DNA of 64,000 nucleotides from Pelomonas cellulosilytica (GCF_021353265.1 NZ_JAJTWU010000002.1:744001-808000), one strand, 5' to 3'. Positions 52,708-61,811 are shown, counted from the first letter of the stretch. Notes: generated by a model not told the origin, from the letters alone. Made by a program: numbers and translations.

Positions 52708-53559
52708 TCAGTTACGGTCTTGCTTCGGGGATAGACCGCAAGTTATTGCCATTGAGCTGCTGCAGACAGTGCTGATACAGACACTGGAACGAGGCGCTGA
52801 TGCAGCACAGGCGGCGGAGTTGAAGGAACGAACCAAGGTCGCCGAGCGGACGTTCTGAGTCGCGGTTGCGGTCCGACCAAGGGCAGTCGTCGTGGCCGCA
52901 CTGTCCAACGCCGCTACGCGGGTGGACACCGACACCGTTCCTAGTTGGACTCTTGACGCAGAAGGCGAGCTTGCTGCGGCGACGGGACCCTCTGATGCGG
53001 GTCCGGCTGCCGCAAGACTTTTGCTGGTGTAGCGCGAGGCCGCGTCGATTGGCCGCCGTTCAGCTGGTGTCGCCTTTGCCGTCAGGGTGGCCTCAAGCGA
53101 AGCAGGCGCCGATGCGCCTGCCACTAACGGTGCAGCGAGGGGAGTTGGGCCGACGTCGGCTGAGCCGTGCGTCGGCCCTTCGACAGGTATGTCGGGGCCG
53201 CCGGCTACGCGGCCGCCCTCCCATTGTTGATTTTCCGGGGATTGCTGCGGCACGGCCGGCACTCGATAGGTCGATGCTCCGCCGTTGATGGGCAGAATTT
53301 TGACGCCGGCCGTACCGCGAAAACCGATGACAACTTTTCCACCGGTAAGGCAGCGAATCTCTGTTCCAACGGCCAAGGCCTGGCCCGTGACCAGCCTTTG
53401 CCAAGCCGCAGCCTCCGTAGGTCGCTGATGGCACACGCCTACGACGTCTTCTGCGATAGTTGCGGATTCAGTCTCCTGGGACAGGCCACAGATGGCCGCG
53501 CTGAGGATCGCAATGCCCAGAGCGCTCCGCACGAGCACGGTTAGCAAGGTCGTCTTCAT
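52708..53559 (-). CDS. Secreted protein with a FecR-like domain
   Basis: AGGAG lies seven bases before ATG 53559. The 283-aa product has a signal peptide (MKTTLLTVLVRSALGIAILS) and an early FecR-type beta motif (LVTGQALAVGTEIRCLTGGK VVIGFRG, residues ~55-82). The rest is Ala/Ser/Thr-rich and low in complexity. Genes of this kind frequently precede CHASE2 genes. The pair probably forms an envelope sensor. The gap to the CHASE2 gene is 35 bases. Confidence 0.65.
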   Translation of the reverse strand: MKTTLLTVLVRSALGIAILSAAICGLSQETESATIAEDVVGVCHQRPTEAAAWQRLVTGQALAVGTEIRCLTGGKVVIGFRGTAGVKILPINGGASTYRVPAVPQQSPENQQWEGGRVAGGPDIPVEGPTHGSADVGPTPLAAPLVAGASAPASLEATLTAKATPAERRPIDAASRYTSKSLAAAGPASEGPVAAASSPSASRVQLGTVSVSTRVAALDSAATTTALGRTATATQNVRSATLVRSFNSAACAASAPRSSVCISTVCSSSMAITCGLSPKQDRN

Positions 53560-54153
53560 ACTGCCGCTCCTCATGTTGCTCGGAAAAGGCTTGGCGCTTG
53601 AGTCGGCTCCGAGCGGGTCCAGACAGCGCGCTTAATGAGACTTCTGCTTGATTCGACTCTGGCAGCGCTAAACCATCTGGCCGCATATGCCGGTTGGGGC
53701 GTTGTTCCACCCGCTGCCGTCGGCCCGGCGTCAGGAATCGGCGCCATCCCGCAAGCTAGGGGGCAACCCTTAGGGTTGAGGGCGGGAAATCTCCAGTCAG
53801 TTGGAGACTTGTCTCAGGCGTGTGGAGAGCGGGGCGCGTGTGCCTCTGATGGCAAGGGTTGGGTGTGTCTGCTGTGCGTGACGCTCATGCTTGGCTGCAT
53901 CGGTCCATAGGTAATTTGGAGGCCGTCTCCCAGCGAAGTGCATCGTTGCGCTCGGGCCCCAAGGTGGGTCTCGGTAGGCCTTGTCGCTGTATGACGACGC
54001 GTCGCATGCGGTTGAAACGTAATAGTCTGGTGACGGCCGTTGTTGACGCGCTCACTCGCGGGCGTTCAAGCGGGCATTGATCTCGTCAATGTCGAAGGCC
54101 TGGGGATCAGACAGCATCAGCCGATGGGCTGTGTCATCGGCCGAGCGACGAGG
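53560..54153. other. Intergenic region upstream of the FecR-domain/CHASE2 operon
   Basis: No gene is supported. Two inverted repeats stand out about 200 bases upstream of the operon: CAACCCTTAGGGTTG (53764-53778) and TCTCCAGTCAGTTGGAGA (53790-53807). They could be operators or attenuator-like hairpins. Confidence 0.45.
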
Positions 54154-54681
54154 CTACTGGCGGGCGGTCGTGGCCATTGCAGCCAAGAACGCGCGCATGG
54201 CCTGGGCGGTGCTGCGACGAGGCGAGGCGTTTGCACTGCCGGCATAGCCGCGGCACCCATCGAACCACTGAAACCGGGAAGGTGCGAGGTCGGCGATTGG
54301 CGCCGAAGCCGCCGCCAGGTGCGCTCGCTTATCGTCCGCCAGGGACATCAGGCCGGCCCGATAGTTCTCCATCTGCTCGTTTGGCCCAAGCCTCAGCAGC
54401 CGAAGGAACGCATTGAGGTCCGCCGACATCGCTGCAACCTTGTCAGTCGAAGCCCGCAACGCCGTGACAGCGGCCGAATGGTCGGCGGGCCGGGGTGGAG
54501 CGGGCGCACCATCCAACAGCGTGCAGACGTACCGCCCTTGGGACACGTCGGCTGCACGGGCACGGCTGGCCAGTGCTGCAGCGTGCACGGATGAAACGCG
54601 CAGCGTCAGCTTCGTCACCTTGCCGGCCTCCGGCTTGATGCAGCTCAACTCAGCACGGCCGGCGTCCTCGTCGTCGAGCAT
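54154..54681 (-). CDS. MobC-like/ribbon-helix-helix mobilisation protein (possibly a remnant)
   Basis: The 175-aa frame contains KVTKLTLRVSSVHAAALASR, then QGRYVCTLLDG, and ALRASTDKVAAMSADLNAFL with LLRLG. This is the ribbon-helix-helix start followed by a helical region seen in plasmid MobC-type relaxosome proteins. The last ~45 residues are low in complexity and may be shifted out of frame. No relaxase follows. Starts at 54744 and 54681 are both possible. It indicates past plasmid or integrative mobile DNA next to the sigma/anti-sigma genes. Confidence 0.45.
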   Translation of the reverse strand: MLDDEDAGRAELSCIKPEAGKVTKLTLRVSSVHAAALASRARAADVSQGRYVCTLLDGAPAPPRPADHSAAVTALRASTDKVAAMSADLNAFLRLLRLGPNEQMENYRAGLMSLADDKRAHLAAASAPIADLAPSRFQWFDGCRGYAGSANASPRRSTAQAMRAFLAAMATTARQ

Positions 54682-55070
54682 GCGCACGATGGCGCGCCTC
54701 ACCAGCGCCACCGTTGACCTGCTGCTGGAACGCGCGCCTCTCAAGACTCGTACGCAGGCCTCGCAGGTCTAGGGTGACGCGGTCGCGGCGACGATCGCGC
54801 GCGCCTGCAGCCCTCCCAGCGCAATCAACAGCCGCGCGACGGCCGGCACAGCTGAGGCCGGACAGCACCTTCGCGGAGGGCTTGTAAGCTCCCGCGTCGA
54901 GCAGCAGATCCAGTTGCCGCCTGCTGGACAGATGCGTGGATCTGAGCATGACGGCTATCGTGCCCATCCGTTGGCAGCATGGATAGTCTGATGCAGTGGA
55001 AAGCTCGAGGTTTCGAAACGTCCCAGGGGCTCTCCCGGCGAACATCGGTGTCTCGCGCCGTCCCAGGGAG
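54682..55070. other. Region downstream of fecR where a TonB-dependent receptor would be expected
   Basis: The 389 bases hold overlapping frames without recognisable content. In most FecI/FecR loci the receptor gene begins here; it is absent. Confidence 0.4.
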
Positions 55071-56153
55071 CTAACGATCCGTTTCAACTTCCTTGGGTAT
55101 GGGTGCGGTCTCCGAGGGACCGGGCGTCAGCTCAAACCCGTGATCGCGCTGTTTGACGACCAAATCGAACAGGGTCGCGACAGCCTGCGCGAAGGCCTTG
55201 TTGTCACCCGTCCGGAAAGATCCACTGACGCGCAGCGGGCTCATCGCCGCCGGGTCGGCGAGTGTGATCTGCACCTTGTTGTAGCGGTTGAGGTCAGCGA
55301 TGGCCTCGGGCAGCGGAGTGTTGTCGAAGATGGCGACGCCACGTTGCCAGGCCAGGACCTGGTCGAGCTTGGGGCGGTCCAGTCGTGCTTGCGCGGGTGA
55401 CTGGCGCAGCTTGCTGGACGGCCGGTCCACACGCAGCCGGTCGCCCGGCGCCATGACGATTGGGGTGCTGAGTGCGCTCTCTGCGCCGCCCTCGTTGCGC
55501 TGCACGATCACTTGTCCCTCCAGCAGCGTCACCCCGAAGACCGCACTCGCCTCCTGCTGCGGCGGCGTGGATCGAACCAGGAAGGCCGTTCCCGTGGCGA
55601 CCACCTGGGCGTCGGCTACGCCCACGACGAACGGCCGGCTGGCGTCTTTCGCCACCTCGAACAACGCCTCACCCTGCTTGACTGTCACGGCACGCTTAGC
55701 CTTCGTCAGCTGCACGCGAACCTCGGTCGACGTGTTCAGCGTCATGCGGCTGCCGTCGGCCAGGACGATCAATCGCTGCTCACCCACACCGGTGCCGTAG
55801 GTGTCACCCGGCCATTGCATCACGGCAAACACCGCTGCGAGGCACAGCGTCGCGAGTGCCAGTGCCATGCGGCCAGGCCTGCCGACGAGAGAGCCGGTAT
55901 GAGCCGGTTCGGCGACGGCTGCTTGAATCCGCGCCCGGCTCACGCCTCCCACCTCTTGCCAGGTATCCGTGCAGCGCTCGAAGGCCTGACGGTGCGCGGC
56001 AGACCGGGCTTGCCAGGCAAGGCAGTCACGCTGCATCGCGCGGGATCGATGCGGACCGTGCAGGAGGGCTAGCCAGACGGCGGCTTCCGCCGCGATGGCC
56101 TGGGTGACGAGCGGCTCGCGGGCTCCCTCGGCGGGAGCTTCAGGCGGTTGCAC
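55071..56153 (-). CDS. FecR-family anti-sigma/sigma regulator
   Basis: GTG 56153 begins two bases after the sigma-factor stop. The 360-aa protein has a DUF4880-type cytoplasmic start (AIAAEAAVWLALLHGP, CLAWQARSAAHRQAFERCTD TW), a membrane helix (~115-132, MALALATLCLAAVFAVMQW), a FecR domain (LADGSRMTLNTSTEVRVQLT, VKQGEALFEVAKD RPFVV) and a C-terminal STN-like DUF4974 region (GVAIFDNTPLPEAIADLNRY). It would hold the adjacent sigma factor until a surface receptor signals. The receptor gene is missing from this locus. Confidence 0.88.
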   Translation of the reverse strand: MQPPEAPAEGAREPLVTQAIAAEAAVWLALLHGPHRSRAMQRDCLAWQARSAAHRQAFERCTDTWQEVGGVSRARIQAAVAEPAHTGSLVGRPGRMALALATLCLAAVFAVMQWPGDTYGTGVGEQRLIVLADGSRMTLNTSTEVRVQLTKAKRAVTVKQGEALFEVAKDASRPFVVGVADAQVVATGTAFLVRSTPPQQEASAVFGVTLLEGQVIVQRNEGGAESALSTPIVMAPGDRLRVDRPSSKLRQSPAQARLDRPKLDQVLAWQRGVAIFDNTPLPEAIADLNRYNKVQITLADPAAMSPLRVSGSFRTGDNKAFAQAVATLFDLVVKQRDHGFELTPGPSETAPIPKEVETDR

Positions 56154-56155
56154 GT

Positions 56156-56650
56156 CTACCAGCCTTCCATCCAAGTCGTGAGGCGCAAGGTGGCTTTGGC
56201 AACGTGAGCGTGGACCGTGGAGACGTTGAGGCCATAGAGCTTGGCGATCTCCGTGTAGGGCAGGCCGTCGAGGCGACTGGCAAGGAAGACGTCCCGGGTC
56301 TTGGCGGGCAGACGGCCCAGGCACACCTCCAGGCGAGCCGTGCGCTCCCGGGCCAGCACAACCGCTTCTGTCGATGGCGCCGCGTCGATCAGCACTTCAT
56401 GCTCTGCCAAGACATGCTCGCCATGGCTCACGTTCAAGCGATGGGCATCGATGGACAGGTTCAGCGCCGTGCGCATCAGAAACGCCTCCGGCTGGTCGAC
56501 CGGCTGGCGCTCATCCTCATAGCAGGCCATGCGCATCCACGCTTCTTGCACGAAGTCGTCCGCCTCGTGCTCGGTTCGCCCTCGACGACACAAGGCCCCG
56601 CGCACACGCGCAAAGACTTCCTGCCAGTTCCTAACAAGCCGGGCTGACAT
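56156..56650 (-). CDS. ECF sigma factor, FecI type
   Basis: ATG 56650 gives 164 aa with region 2 (ADDFVQEAWMRMACYE) and region 4 (LPAKTRDVFLASRLDGLPYT, LYGLNVSTVHAHVAKA), the usual FecI layout. The gene starts five bases after the stop of the 197-aa gene and ends two bases before fecR, so the three are probably one operon. No clear Shine-Dalgarno is visible, which fits coupled translation. Confidence 0.9.
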   Translation of the reverse strand: MSARLVRNWQEVFARVRGALCRRGRTEHEADDFVQEAWMRMACYEDERQPVDQPEAFLMRTALNLSIDAHRLNVSHGEHVLAEHEVLIDAAPSTEAVVLARERTARLEVCLGRLPAKTRDVFLASRLDGLPYTEIAKLYGLNVSTVHAHVAKATLRLTTWMEGW

Positions 56651-56655
56651 GGCAG

Positions 56656-57249
56656 TCAGGCCGCGCGAACCAGCACGCGGGGCACCGCGCTGAGGCCATA
56701 CGGCGCCGGCTTGGCGCGCTCCCAATAGTCGGCCAGCAGATCCCTGTTCGCTCGCTGGAATGCCTGCGCGAGGAAGTCGGCAGCCGCCGCGTGATCAGCA
56801 AACGGGCCGTGCTTCCTCGCCGCACGCGACACGCGTTCCTGCAGGCGCTGCGCGGCCGTGTCGGTCCAGCGAATGGCCTGGCGCATGCGATAGCTGACGG
56901 CGCCGGACTCGACAAGCTCGGCCACGGTGCGCTCGCAGAGCTTGGGGTGCCGGGCCTTCATGGCCGCGACAAGGCTCTCGTCCGCGTCCACCGCATGAAC
57001 CCGCTCCAACCCGCGGTCATGAAGGTCGCCAGCGATGCGCTGGGACGTCTCAGGACCTTCCTCGCGCCAGGCTCCGAACACCTGGAACTGACCATCCGTG
57101 AAGAGGCCAAGAGCCCAGTGCCATTCGGCGGTGGTGAGAACCCCATCGATCAGCGTCGGAAGCTTGAGCTGGCCGAACTGCACAACTGTGTAGCGGCAGC
57201 AGAGGGTGCTGCCGAACCAGTAGGCGGAATCCCAGAAGAAGTAGTTCAT
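56656..57249 (-). CDS. Uncharacterised protein, perhaps derived from a mutator-type transposase
   Basis: ATG 57249 (GGAG upstream) gives 197 aa. LGLFTDGQFQVFGAWREEGP followed by RIAGDLHDRGLERVHAVDAD loosely resembles the IS256/mutator transposase core, but the expected catalytic set is not complete and the length is half that of a transposase. It is intact and operon-linked to fecI-fecR and is divergent from the XRE gene. A domesticated fragment or an unrelated protein are both possible. Confidence 0.45.
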   Translation of the reverse strand: MNYFFWDSAYWFGSTLCCRYTVVQFGQLKLPTLIDGVLTTAEWHWALGLFTDGQFQVFGAWREEGPETSQRIAGDLHDRGLERVHAVDADESLVAAMKARHPKLCERTVAELVESGAVSYRMRQAIRWTDTAAQRLQERVSRAARKHGPFADHAAAADFLAQAFQRANRDLLADYWERAKPAPYGLSAVPRVLVRAA

Positions 57250-57367
57250 GGCTCGCTCCAAACGATGTTGACTCCACGCGCGCAGCCGCCTCACAAGCAA
57301 GACGTTCTAAACAATATGTGAAGCAAACTCCGTAGATGCAAATCTAGCACATCGTCACGCTGGCGGT

Positions 57368-57634
57368 ATGCCTGCGAAACCCAAGCCACCGGATGAACTT
57401 CCGTCCGCCGACGATGTTCGAGGGGTGCTTGCGTACAACGTCCGCTTGCTGCGCGTGGAGAAGGGCTGGTCCCAGGAGGACCTAGCGATGGAATGCGAGC
57501 TTGACCGCACATACGTATCTGCCGTGGAGCGGTCCCGCTGGAACGTGTCGCTCGGCAACATTCAGCGGCTGGCATTGGCGCTGGGCACGCAACCTTGGCT
57601 TCTTCTCAGGCCACCGGAAGAAATTGATCGTTAA
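57368..57634 (+). CDS. XRE-family helix-turn-helix regulator
   Basis: The 88-aa protein is essentially one HTH_3 domain: LAYNVRLLRVEKGWSQEDLA, LDRTYVSAVERSRWNVSLGN and IQRLALALG. It is divergent from the 197-aa/fecI/fecR operon, with 118 bases between the starts, so it may control both directions. It resembles solitary Cro/C-type regulators. Confidence 0.85.
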   Translation: MPAKPKPPDELPSADDVRGVLAYNVRLLRVEKGWSQEDLAMECELDRTYVSAVERSRWNVSLGNIQRLALALGTQPWLLLRPPEEIDR

Positions 57635-57856
57635 GACGTCTTACGGCAGCAGCGGTAGCCATGCTGTTCCTGTCACACCTCTGGGCAGCTCGGTTACCGG
57701 GGCCGCCCCTGCATAGAGGGCTTGCCGTCCTTTGTGTGTGCGTCGCGCTCTGGGCGGACCTGCAACTTTGGCGACAGGGCCTCCAAAGGCTGGCCGCATC
57801 TGGCGGCGGGCAATTTTCTTGAGGGCCGTGGGAAAGGCTATCGTTTGAGTCGACGG

Positions 57857-57899
57857 AAAAACGCCGGCCGTCTGCGTTTGCAGGCGGCCGGCGTTCTTT
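57857..57899. terminator. Strong bidirectional intrinsic terminator
   Basis: A 16-bp stem (AACGCCGGCCGTCTGC pairing with GCAGGCGGCCGGCGTT, one wobble) closes a GTTT loop. On the minus strand it is followed by TTTT, on the plus strand by CTTTA. It lies 25 bases beyond the xylanase stop and ends transcription from that gene, and possibly from the XRE side. Confidence 0.88.
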
Positions 57900-57923
57900 A
57901 AGGCACTGATAGATCAGTCGCGG

Positions 57924-60677
57924 TCAGCGTTTATAGACGCCAAGATCTCCGAGGTCGATGCCATAGCCGCTCTTGAGCTTGTCGTTCTCACCGGCGAAAT
58001 AGTCGTCCAGGTAGGAATGGCCAAGAAGGAATCGATTCGGATTCATCGCGCCGTAGTAGCCCGCATTGGCATTGCTGTTGCCGTCGAACAGGACATAGCT
58101 TCCCTGCCATCCCGAGCCCGCCACGCCCCAACTGAGGACATGGTGGATGTACGGGGCGAACTTGGCGAAGAGCTTGTACATCAGCGCGTATTGATACCCC
58201 AGGGCGTCGGATTGCCTGATGTTGAGCGCCGCAGGAGCAGTCGCGCCACCACCGGGCGCGCTGGTCGGCATCTGCAGATCGAACTCCGAGAAGTCGATGC
58301 CGGAAAGCAGGTGGTCGTCGACCAGCTTGGCGAACAGCGCGGTGGAGTACTGTGTGTCGCTGGCCTGGGTGCTGCCCACTGCATCATGGGCTTGGTTGCC
58401 GATGATCTCGATGAGAGGCCGCCCGTCGTACAGCGGGTCTGACAGCCAGGCGCTGTTCAATGCGCGAACCATGTTGTAGACGGTTCTCGCCTTGCTCCGC
58501 GCCGTAAAGCCGTAGTCGTTGTAGACCAGTTTCGTCGGATTGCTTGTGACATAGGCATCGATGCTGCCGTTGTCGTCGTGGCCATCGAGCTTCATGTAGT
58601 TGGGCAGTGAAGCGTAATTGGCCTTGAATGCCGCTGCCATCTGGGCATTCGGCGCCGCGATGTGGGCGAACTTGAAGAGCAGGTAAACGTAGTGGTCTTT
58701 GAGATCGCCGGCAATCAGGTCGTCCGACATCGCCACCAGCCAATTGGTGTGCTTGAGGCTGCTTCTCCAGCTGTTCGGGTCCAGCGGGATGTTGACGCTG
58801 TGGCGACTCTCGTGGACCTCCTCGTTGAGGATGTCCCAGGTCGAGAAGGGAATGACGCCGCGCGCTGCGCTGGAACCGTACTTCGTCGACGTGGTCAGGA
58901 AGTGCCGCATCACGTAGGTGATGTGGTTGAACTGCACGCGCCGGGCCATCTCCTTGGACACCGCCGTCTGCCTAGAGACGCCATTGCCCAGTCCGTAGAA
59001 GTAGGGCGTGCCGTTGTAGCCGGCAGCCAGCGTGGCGGGCGTGATTTGCGTCATCCATCCCGGCGCCTGGTTGTACCAGGCCATCACGTGGCCGTGGATC
59101 TTGTACTGGCCGGGCGTTCCCGAGTCGCGGATGCCCAGGTAGGCGTTGTCAGGGAAGCTGTATTCACCCACGCCCGGCGTCGTGGTCGCGCCGGTCAGCG
59201 GTTCACCCAAGACGCTGGTCAGCCAGTTCGGGCCGCGGGGGTGCGTTCCGTCGGCCTTGAGGTTGTTGCCGTCGACGAAGATTTCGTAATGCCGGGCCCT
59301 TGTTCCGGTGACTGCGCCGGTGCCCAGTGCGCCCATCATGAAGTAACCGTTGGCGTTGTTGTACAAGCTCTTCAGAGGTGCGACGACACTCTGGTTCTGC
59401 GTATTGACGACGTTGGGCAGTGCAGTCGTCTTCGGATCGGGCTGCGTGATCTTCAGGTTCTGCACCATGACCGACGTGCTTTCCGGAGGCCGGCCGTTTT
59501 CCCCGTGCAGTTCCAGAACGAAGGTCGATGACGCGCCCGTTTGCGGCACGTTGACGCTGACGTGGGTCTTGAGCCAGGTCTCACCGTTGTAGCTGCCGAC
59601 CCAGGACGGATTGAGGTTGGTGTAGTCGTATCCGCGGAGGTAGCTGTCGATGGTGGTCGAGCGATTGGTGAGTCGCCAGCGCATCAACTTGCCTTGCCCG
59701 CTCTTCGGGTAGTAGACGTCGAACTCAATCGTCGCGCCCGTGGGAACGTCGACAGACGGGGACAGAGGCGATTGCATGCTGACGCCGCCGAACGTCGTGG
59801 TTCCGCGGTAGAAGTAGTTGATCAGCAGCACCTGTGCCTGGCCTTGCGCGTCAGCAAACGGATACGGAATCATCCGGAACGTGCTGCCGTCGAAGTCGGC
59901 GGGAACACGTGCATCCAGCGGAGTGCGAGCGCTCCAGGCATTGGTGGGCGCCGTGACCATGACGGGCAATCGACCAGGGCCTGGGTCCAGACGGAAGTAG
60001 GGGTCCGAACCGTCTGACTTGATCTGCCCCTTGAAAGCCGCCATCGCGCTTTGCAGGTTCGGCATGGCCTGGGCATTCCACTGAACCAGGGCATTGCGCG
60101 CGGCTTTGAGCGCGTCGTCAAGTGCCTTGAATTCGGCGGCGGTGACCCAGGGGAGCGCCTTGTTCACGTCGGATCCGTTCCCGGCATTGCTGACCTGGAC
60201 CGGGAATTCCGCGTTGCCGGCTGCAAGAGCCTGACCCTGTGCGATGAGGCTGTTCAGCTGGGCGGTCAGGTCGGGTGTCGCGGGCAACACCACTCGCAGC
60301 GATCCGCCGAATGTGCCGCCGGTGTAGGTGCCGCTGTAACGCTCAACAACAGCGGCGCCCGAAAGGCCCGCACTCGCGGGGAATGTGAAAGCGGTCGACA
60401 CGACGGCGCGTGGCGGAATGTTGCCGACGGCTTTCGGCAGGGGTGAGCCCGCCGCAGTTCCCAGCATGGCAGTCGATACGACAACGTTCTGTGCCGTGGC
60501 GGTGCCGTTATTGGTGAGATACACCGTGGATTGGTAACTGCCGTCGCTGAGCTGGGTTCGAGTGGCAGTCGTGACCAGTGTCACCGTTCCCTGCGCAAAA
60601 GCGCCTCCGAATACGGAGAACAGCATGACGATGGCAAGGGCTCGATAGCCCTTTAGCAAGAATCTTATGTAATTCAT
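57924..60677 (-). CDS. Secreted GH10-family endo-xylanase
   Basis: ATG 60677 (AAGGTGGAG upstream) gives 917 aa with a signal peptide (LAIVMLFSVFGGAFAQG). An N-terminal beta domain (~25-130) is followed by a helical linker and a carbohydrate-binding-like region (~270-420, IEFDVYYPKSGQGKLMRWRL). The GH10 barrel shows HGHVMAWYNQAPGWM, the acid/base Glu in WDILNEEVHESRHS, and the nucleophile Glu in GIDFSEFDLQMP. The long N-terminal extension makes it about twice a minimal GH10. Secreted to cut xylan; the neighbouring GH3 gene could finish the job. Confidence 0.87.
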   Translation of the reverse strand: MNYIRFLLKGYRALAIVMLFSVFGGAFAQGTVTLVTTATRTQLSDGSYQSTVYLTNNGTATAQNVVVSTAMLGTAAGSPLPKAVGNIPPRAVVSTAFTFPASAGLSGAAVVERYSGTYTGGTFGGSLRVVLPATPDLTAQLNSLIAQGQALAAGNAEFPVQVSNAGNGSDVNKALPWVTAAEFKALDDALKAARNALVQWNAQAMPNLQSAMAAFKGQIKSDGSDPYFRLDPGPGRLPVMVTAPTNAWSARTPLDARVPADFDGSTFRMIPYPFADAQGQAQVLLINYFYRGTTTFGGVSMQSPLSPSVDVPTGATIEFDVYYPKSGQGKLMRWRLTNRSTTIDSYLRGYDYTNLNPSWVGSYNGETWLKTHVSVNVPQTGASSTFVLELHGENGRPPESTSVMVQNLKITQPDPKTTALPNVVNTQNQSVVAPLKSLYNNANGYFMMGALGTGAVTGTRARHYEIFVDGNNLKADGTHPRGPNWLTSVLGEPLTGATTTPGVGEYSFPDNAYLGIRDSGTPGQYKIHGHVMAWYNQAPGWMTQITPATLAAGYNGTPYFYGLGNGVSRQTAVSKEMARRVQFNHITYVMRHFLTTSTKYGSSAARGVIPFSTWDILNEEVHESRHSVNIPLDPNSWRSSLKHTNWLVAMSDDLIAGDLKDHYVYLLFKFAHIAAPNAQMAAAFKANYASLPNYMKLDGHDDNGSIDAYVTSNPTKLVYNDYGFTARSKARTVYNMVRALNSAWLSDPLYDGRPLIEIIGNQAHDAVGSTQASDTQYSTALFAKLVDDHLLSGIDFSEFDLQMPTSAPGGGATAPAALNIRQSDALGYQYALMYKLFAKFAPYIHHVLSWGVAGSGWQGSYVLFDGNSNANAGYYGAMNPNRFLLGHSYLDDYFAGENDKLKSGYGIDLGDLGVYKR

Positions 60678-60752
60678 TTGTCTCCACCTTGTTGGGCGGC
60701 AACCCGCGAGCATGTGCACGCTTCGTCGGTTGCCTTGGTTATGGACGAGAAC

Positions 60753-61271
60753 TCATGCAGTCGCCTGCGCTGACAACCTGCCGCCCTTCTTCCTGAAGCG
60801 GACAAGCCCGGCCAGGATGGCGGTGGACATCAGCAACATGCTCGACGGCTCCGGAACCACATTGACGTTGAAGCCGACCGTCGCCAAGGTGTTCGTCTCG
60901 CCCAGGCCGCCGCCCAGAATCGAGAAGCTGCTGGCATACATGCCATTCGAAATGCCAGCAGGCACGGTCAGCTTGAAGAGGAAGCCAGTGAAGCTTTCCC
61001 CCGGTGCTAGGGCGAGCGGGAAGTCCGAAAAGAAGCCGCTGTCGTGCAGCGTCAGCGGATCCGCCAGCGTGTAGGCGTCACCGTTCAGATAGACGTTGTC
61101 CAGATTGCTCAACGGTGCGGAGACCGTGGCTTCGAACTCCAGAATTCCGCCGTTGGGTGACATCTCCTGAAGCGGGCTCGTCAGGGTCAAGGTCAAGACG
61201 TCGGCGCGCGCCGTCACGGATGACAGGCACAACGAAAGCAGCGTTGCTACAACGTAAATCAGGCGTTTCAT
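60753..61271 (-). CDS. PEP-CTERM-anchored exported protein
   Basis: GAGGA precedes ATG 61271. The 172-aa product has a signal peptide (LIYVVATLLSLCLSSVTARA), a beta-rich middle and a PEP-CTERM tail (VPEPSSMLLMSTAILAGLVR then FRKKGG), the sorting signal processed by exosortase in exopolysaccharide-making Gram-negatives. It is probably in one transcript with the xylanase gene 75 bases downstream. Its function is not known. Confidence 0.88.
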   Translation of the reverse strand: MKRLIYVVATLLSLCLSSVTARADVLTLTLTSPLQEMSPNGGILEFEATVSAPLSNLDNVYLNGDAYTLADPLTLHDSGFFSDFPLALAPGESFTGFLFKLTVPAGISNGMYASSFSILGGGLGETNTLATVGFNVNVVPEPSSMLLMSTAILAGLVRFRKKGGRLSAQATA

Positions 61272-61742
61272 GTTTTCCTCTATAAGGACGGGTTGGACTG
61301 CAATCAGTGAGGGAGACGGCGCGGACATCGGCGCCAATCGTTCCGGGGAGTTCCGGACAGGTTCTCAGGGCCATTGGCCCGTCTGCCCATCTGCTCGTTT
61401 TGCACGGCGGAAGTCGGCAAGCCAATGGCCACGCTGCCCGTCTGACCCGGGCAATCTGTTGGAGCGTTAGCGGCATCGCTGCGTTGCCGGCGAACCCGGT
61501 GTCCCGCAGTCGATGGAGGGGACGCGTCTGTCGCCGATGTTCTTCACATCCGGCAATGGCCAGGCGTGGAGAGGGCGAGCGAAATCGGCGTGGGGCGAAC
61601 CCGGCTAGGCAAAGCCTGAGCGCGGAATAGCCGGTATGCCCTCAACCGGCGCAGGCACTGAACGTAGCAACGACGGCAGGCCGTGGAGTGAACGGAAGCA
61701 AAGCTGCTTCATGGTGCCGTGTCTCCTCGTTATGTTTGCGCT

Positions 61743-61811
61743 TACCATGAATTGGTAGCGCATCTACTAACGGTACCAAGCTCGTCAGATCAGTCCATAG
61801 GTAGCACTACC
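61743..61811. promoter_or_regulatory. Cluster of TACC/GGTA inverted repeats
   Basis: Three symmetrical sites share the same half-site: TACCATGAATTGGTA (61743-61757), GGTACC (61772-61777) and GGTAGCACTACC (61800-61811). Repeated half-sites within 70 bases suggest an operator array. The nearest starts are 61271 on the minus strand and 62066 on the plus strand. The rest of 61272-62065 holds no supported gene. Confidence 0.45.
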
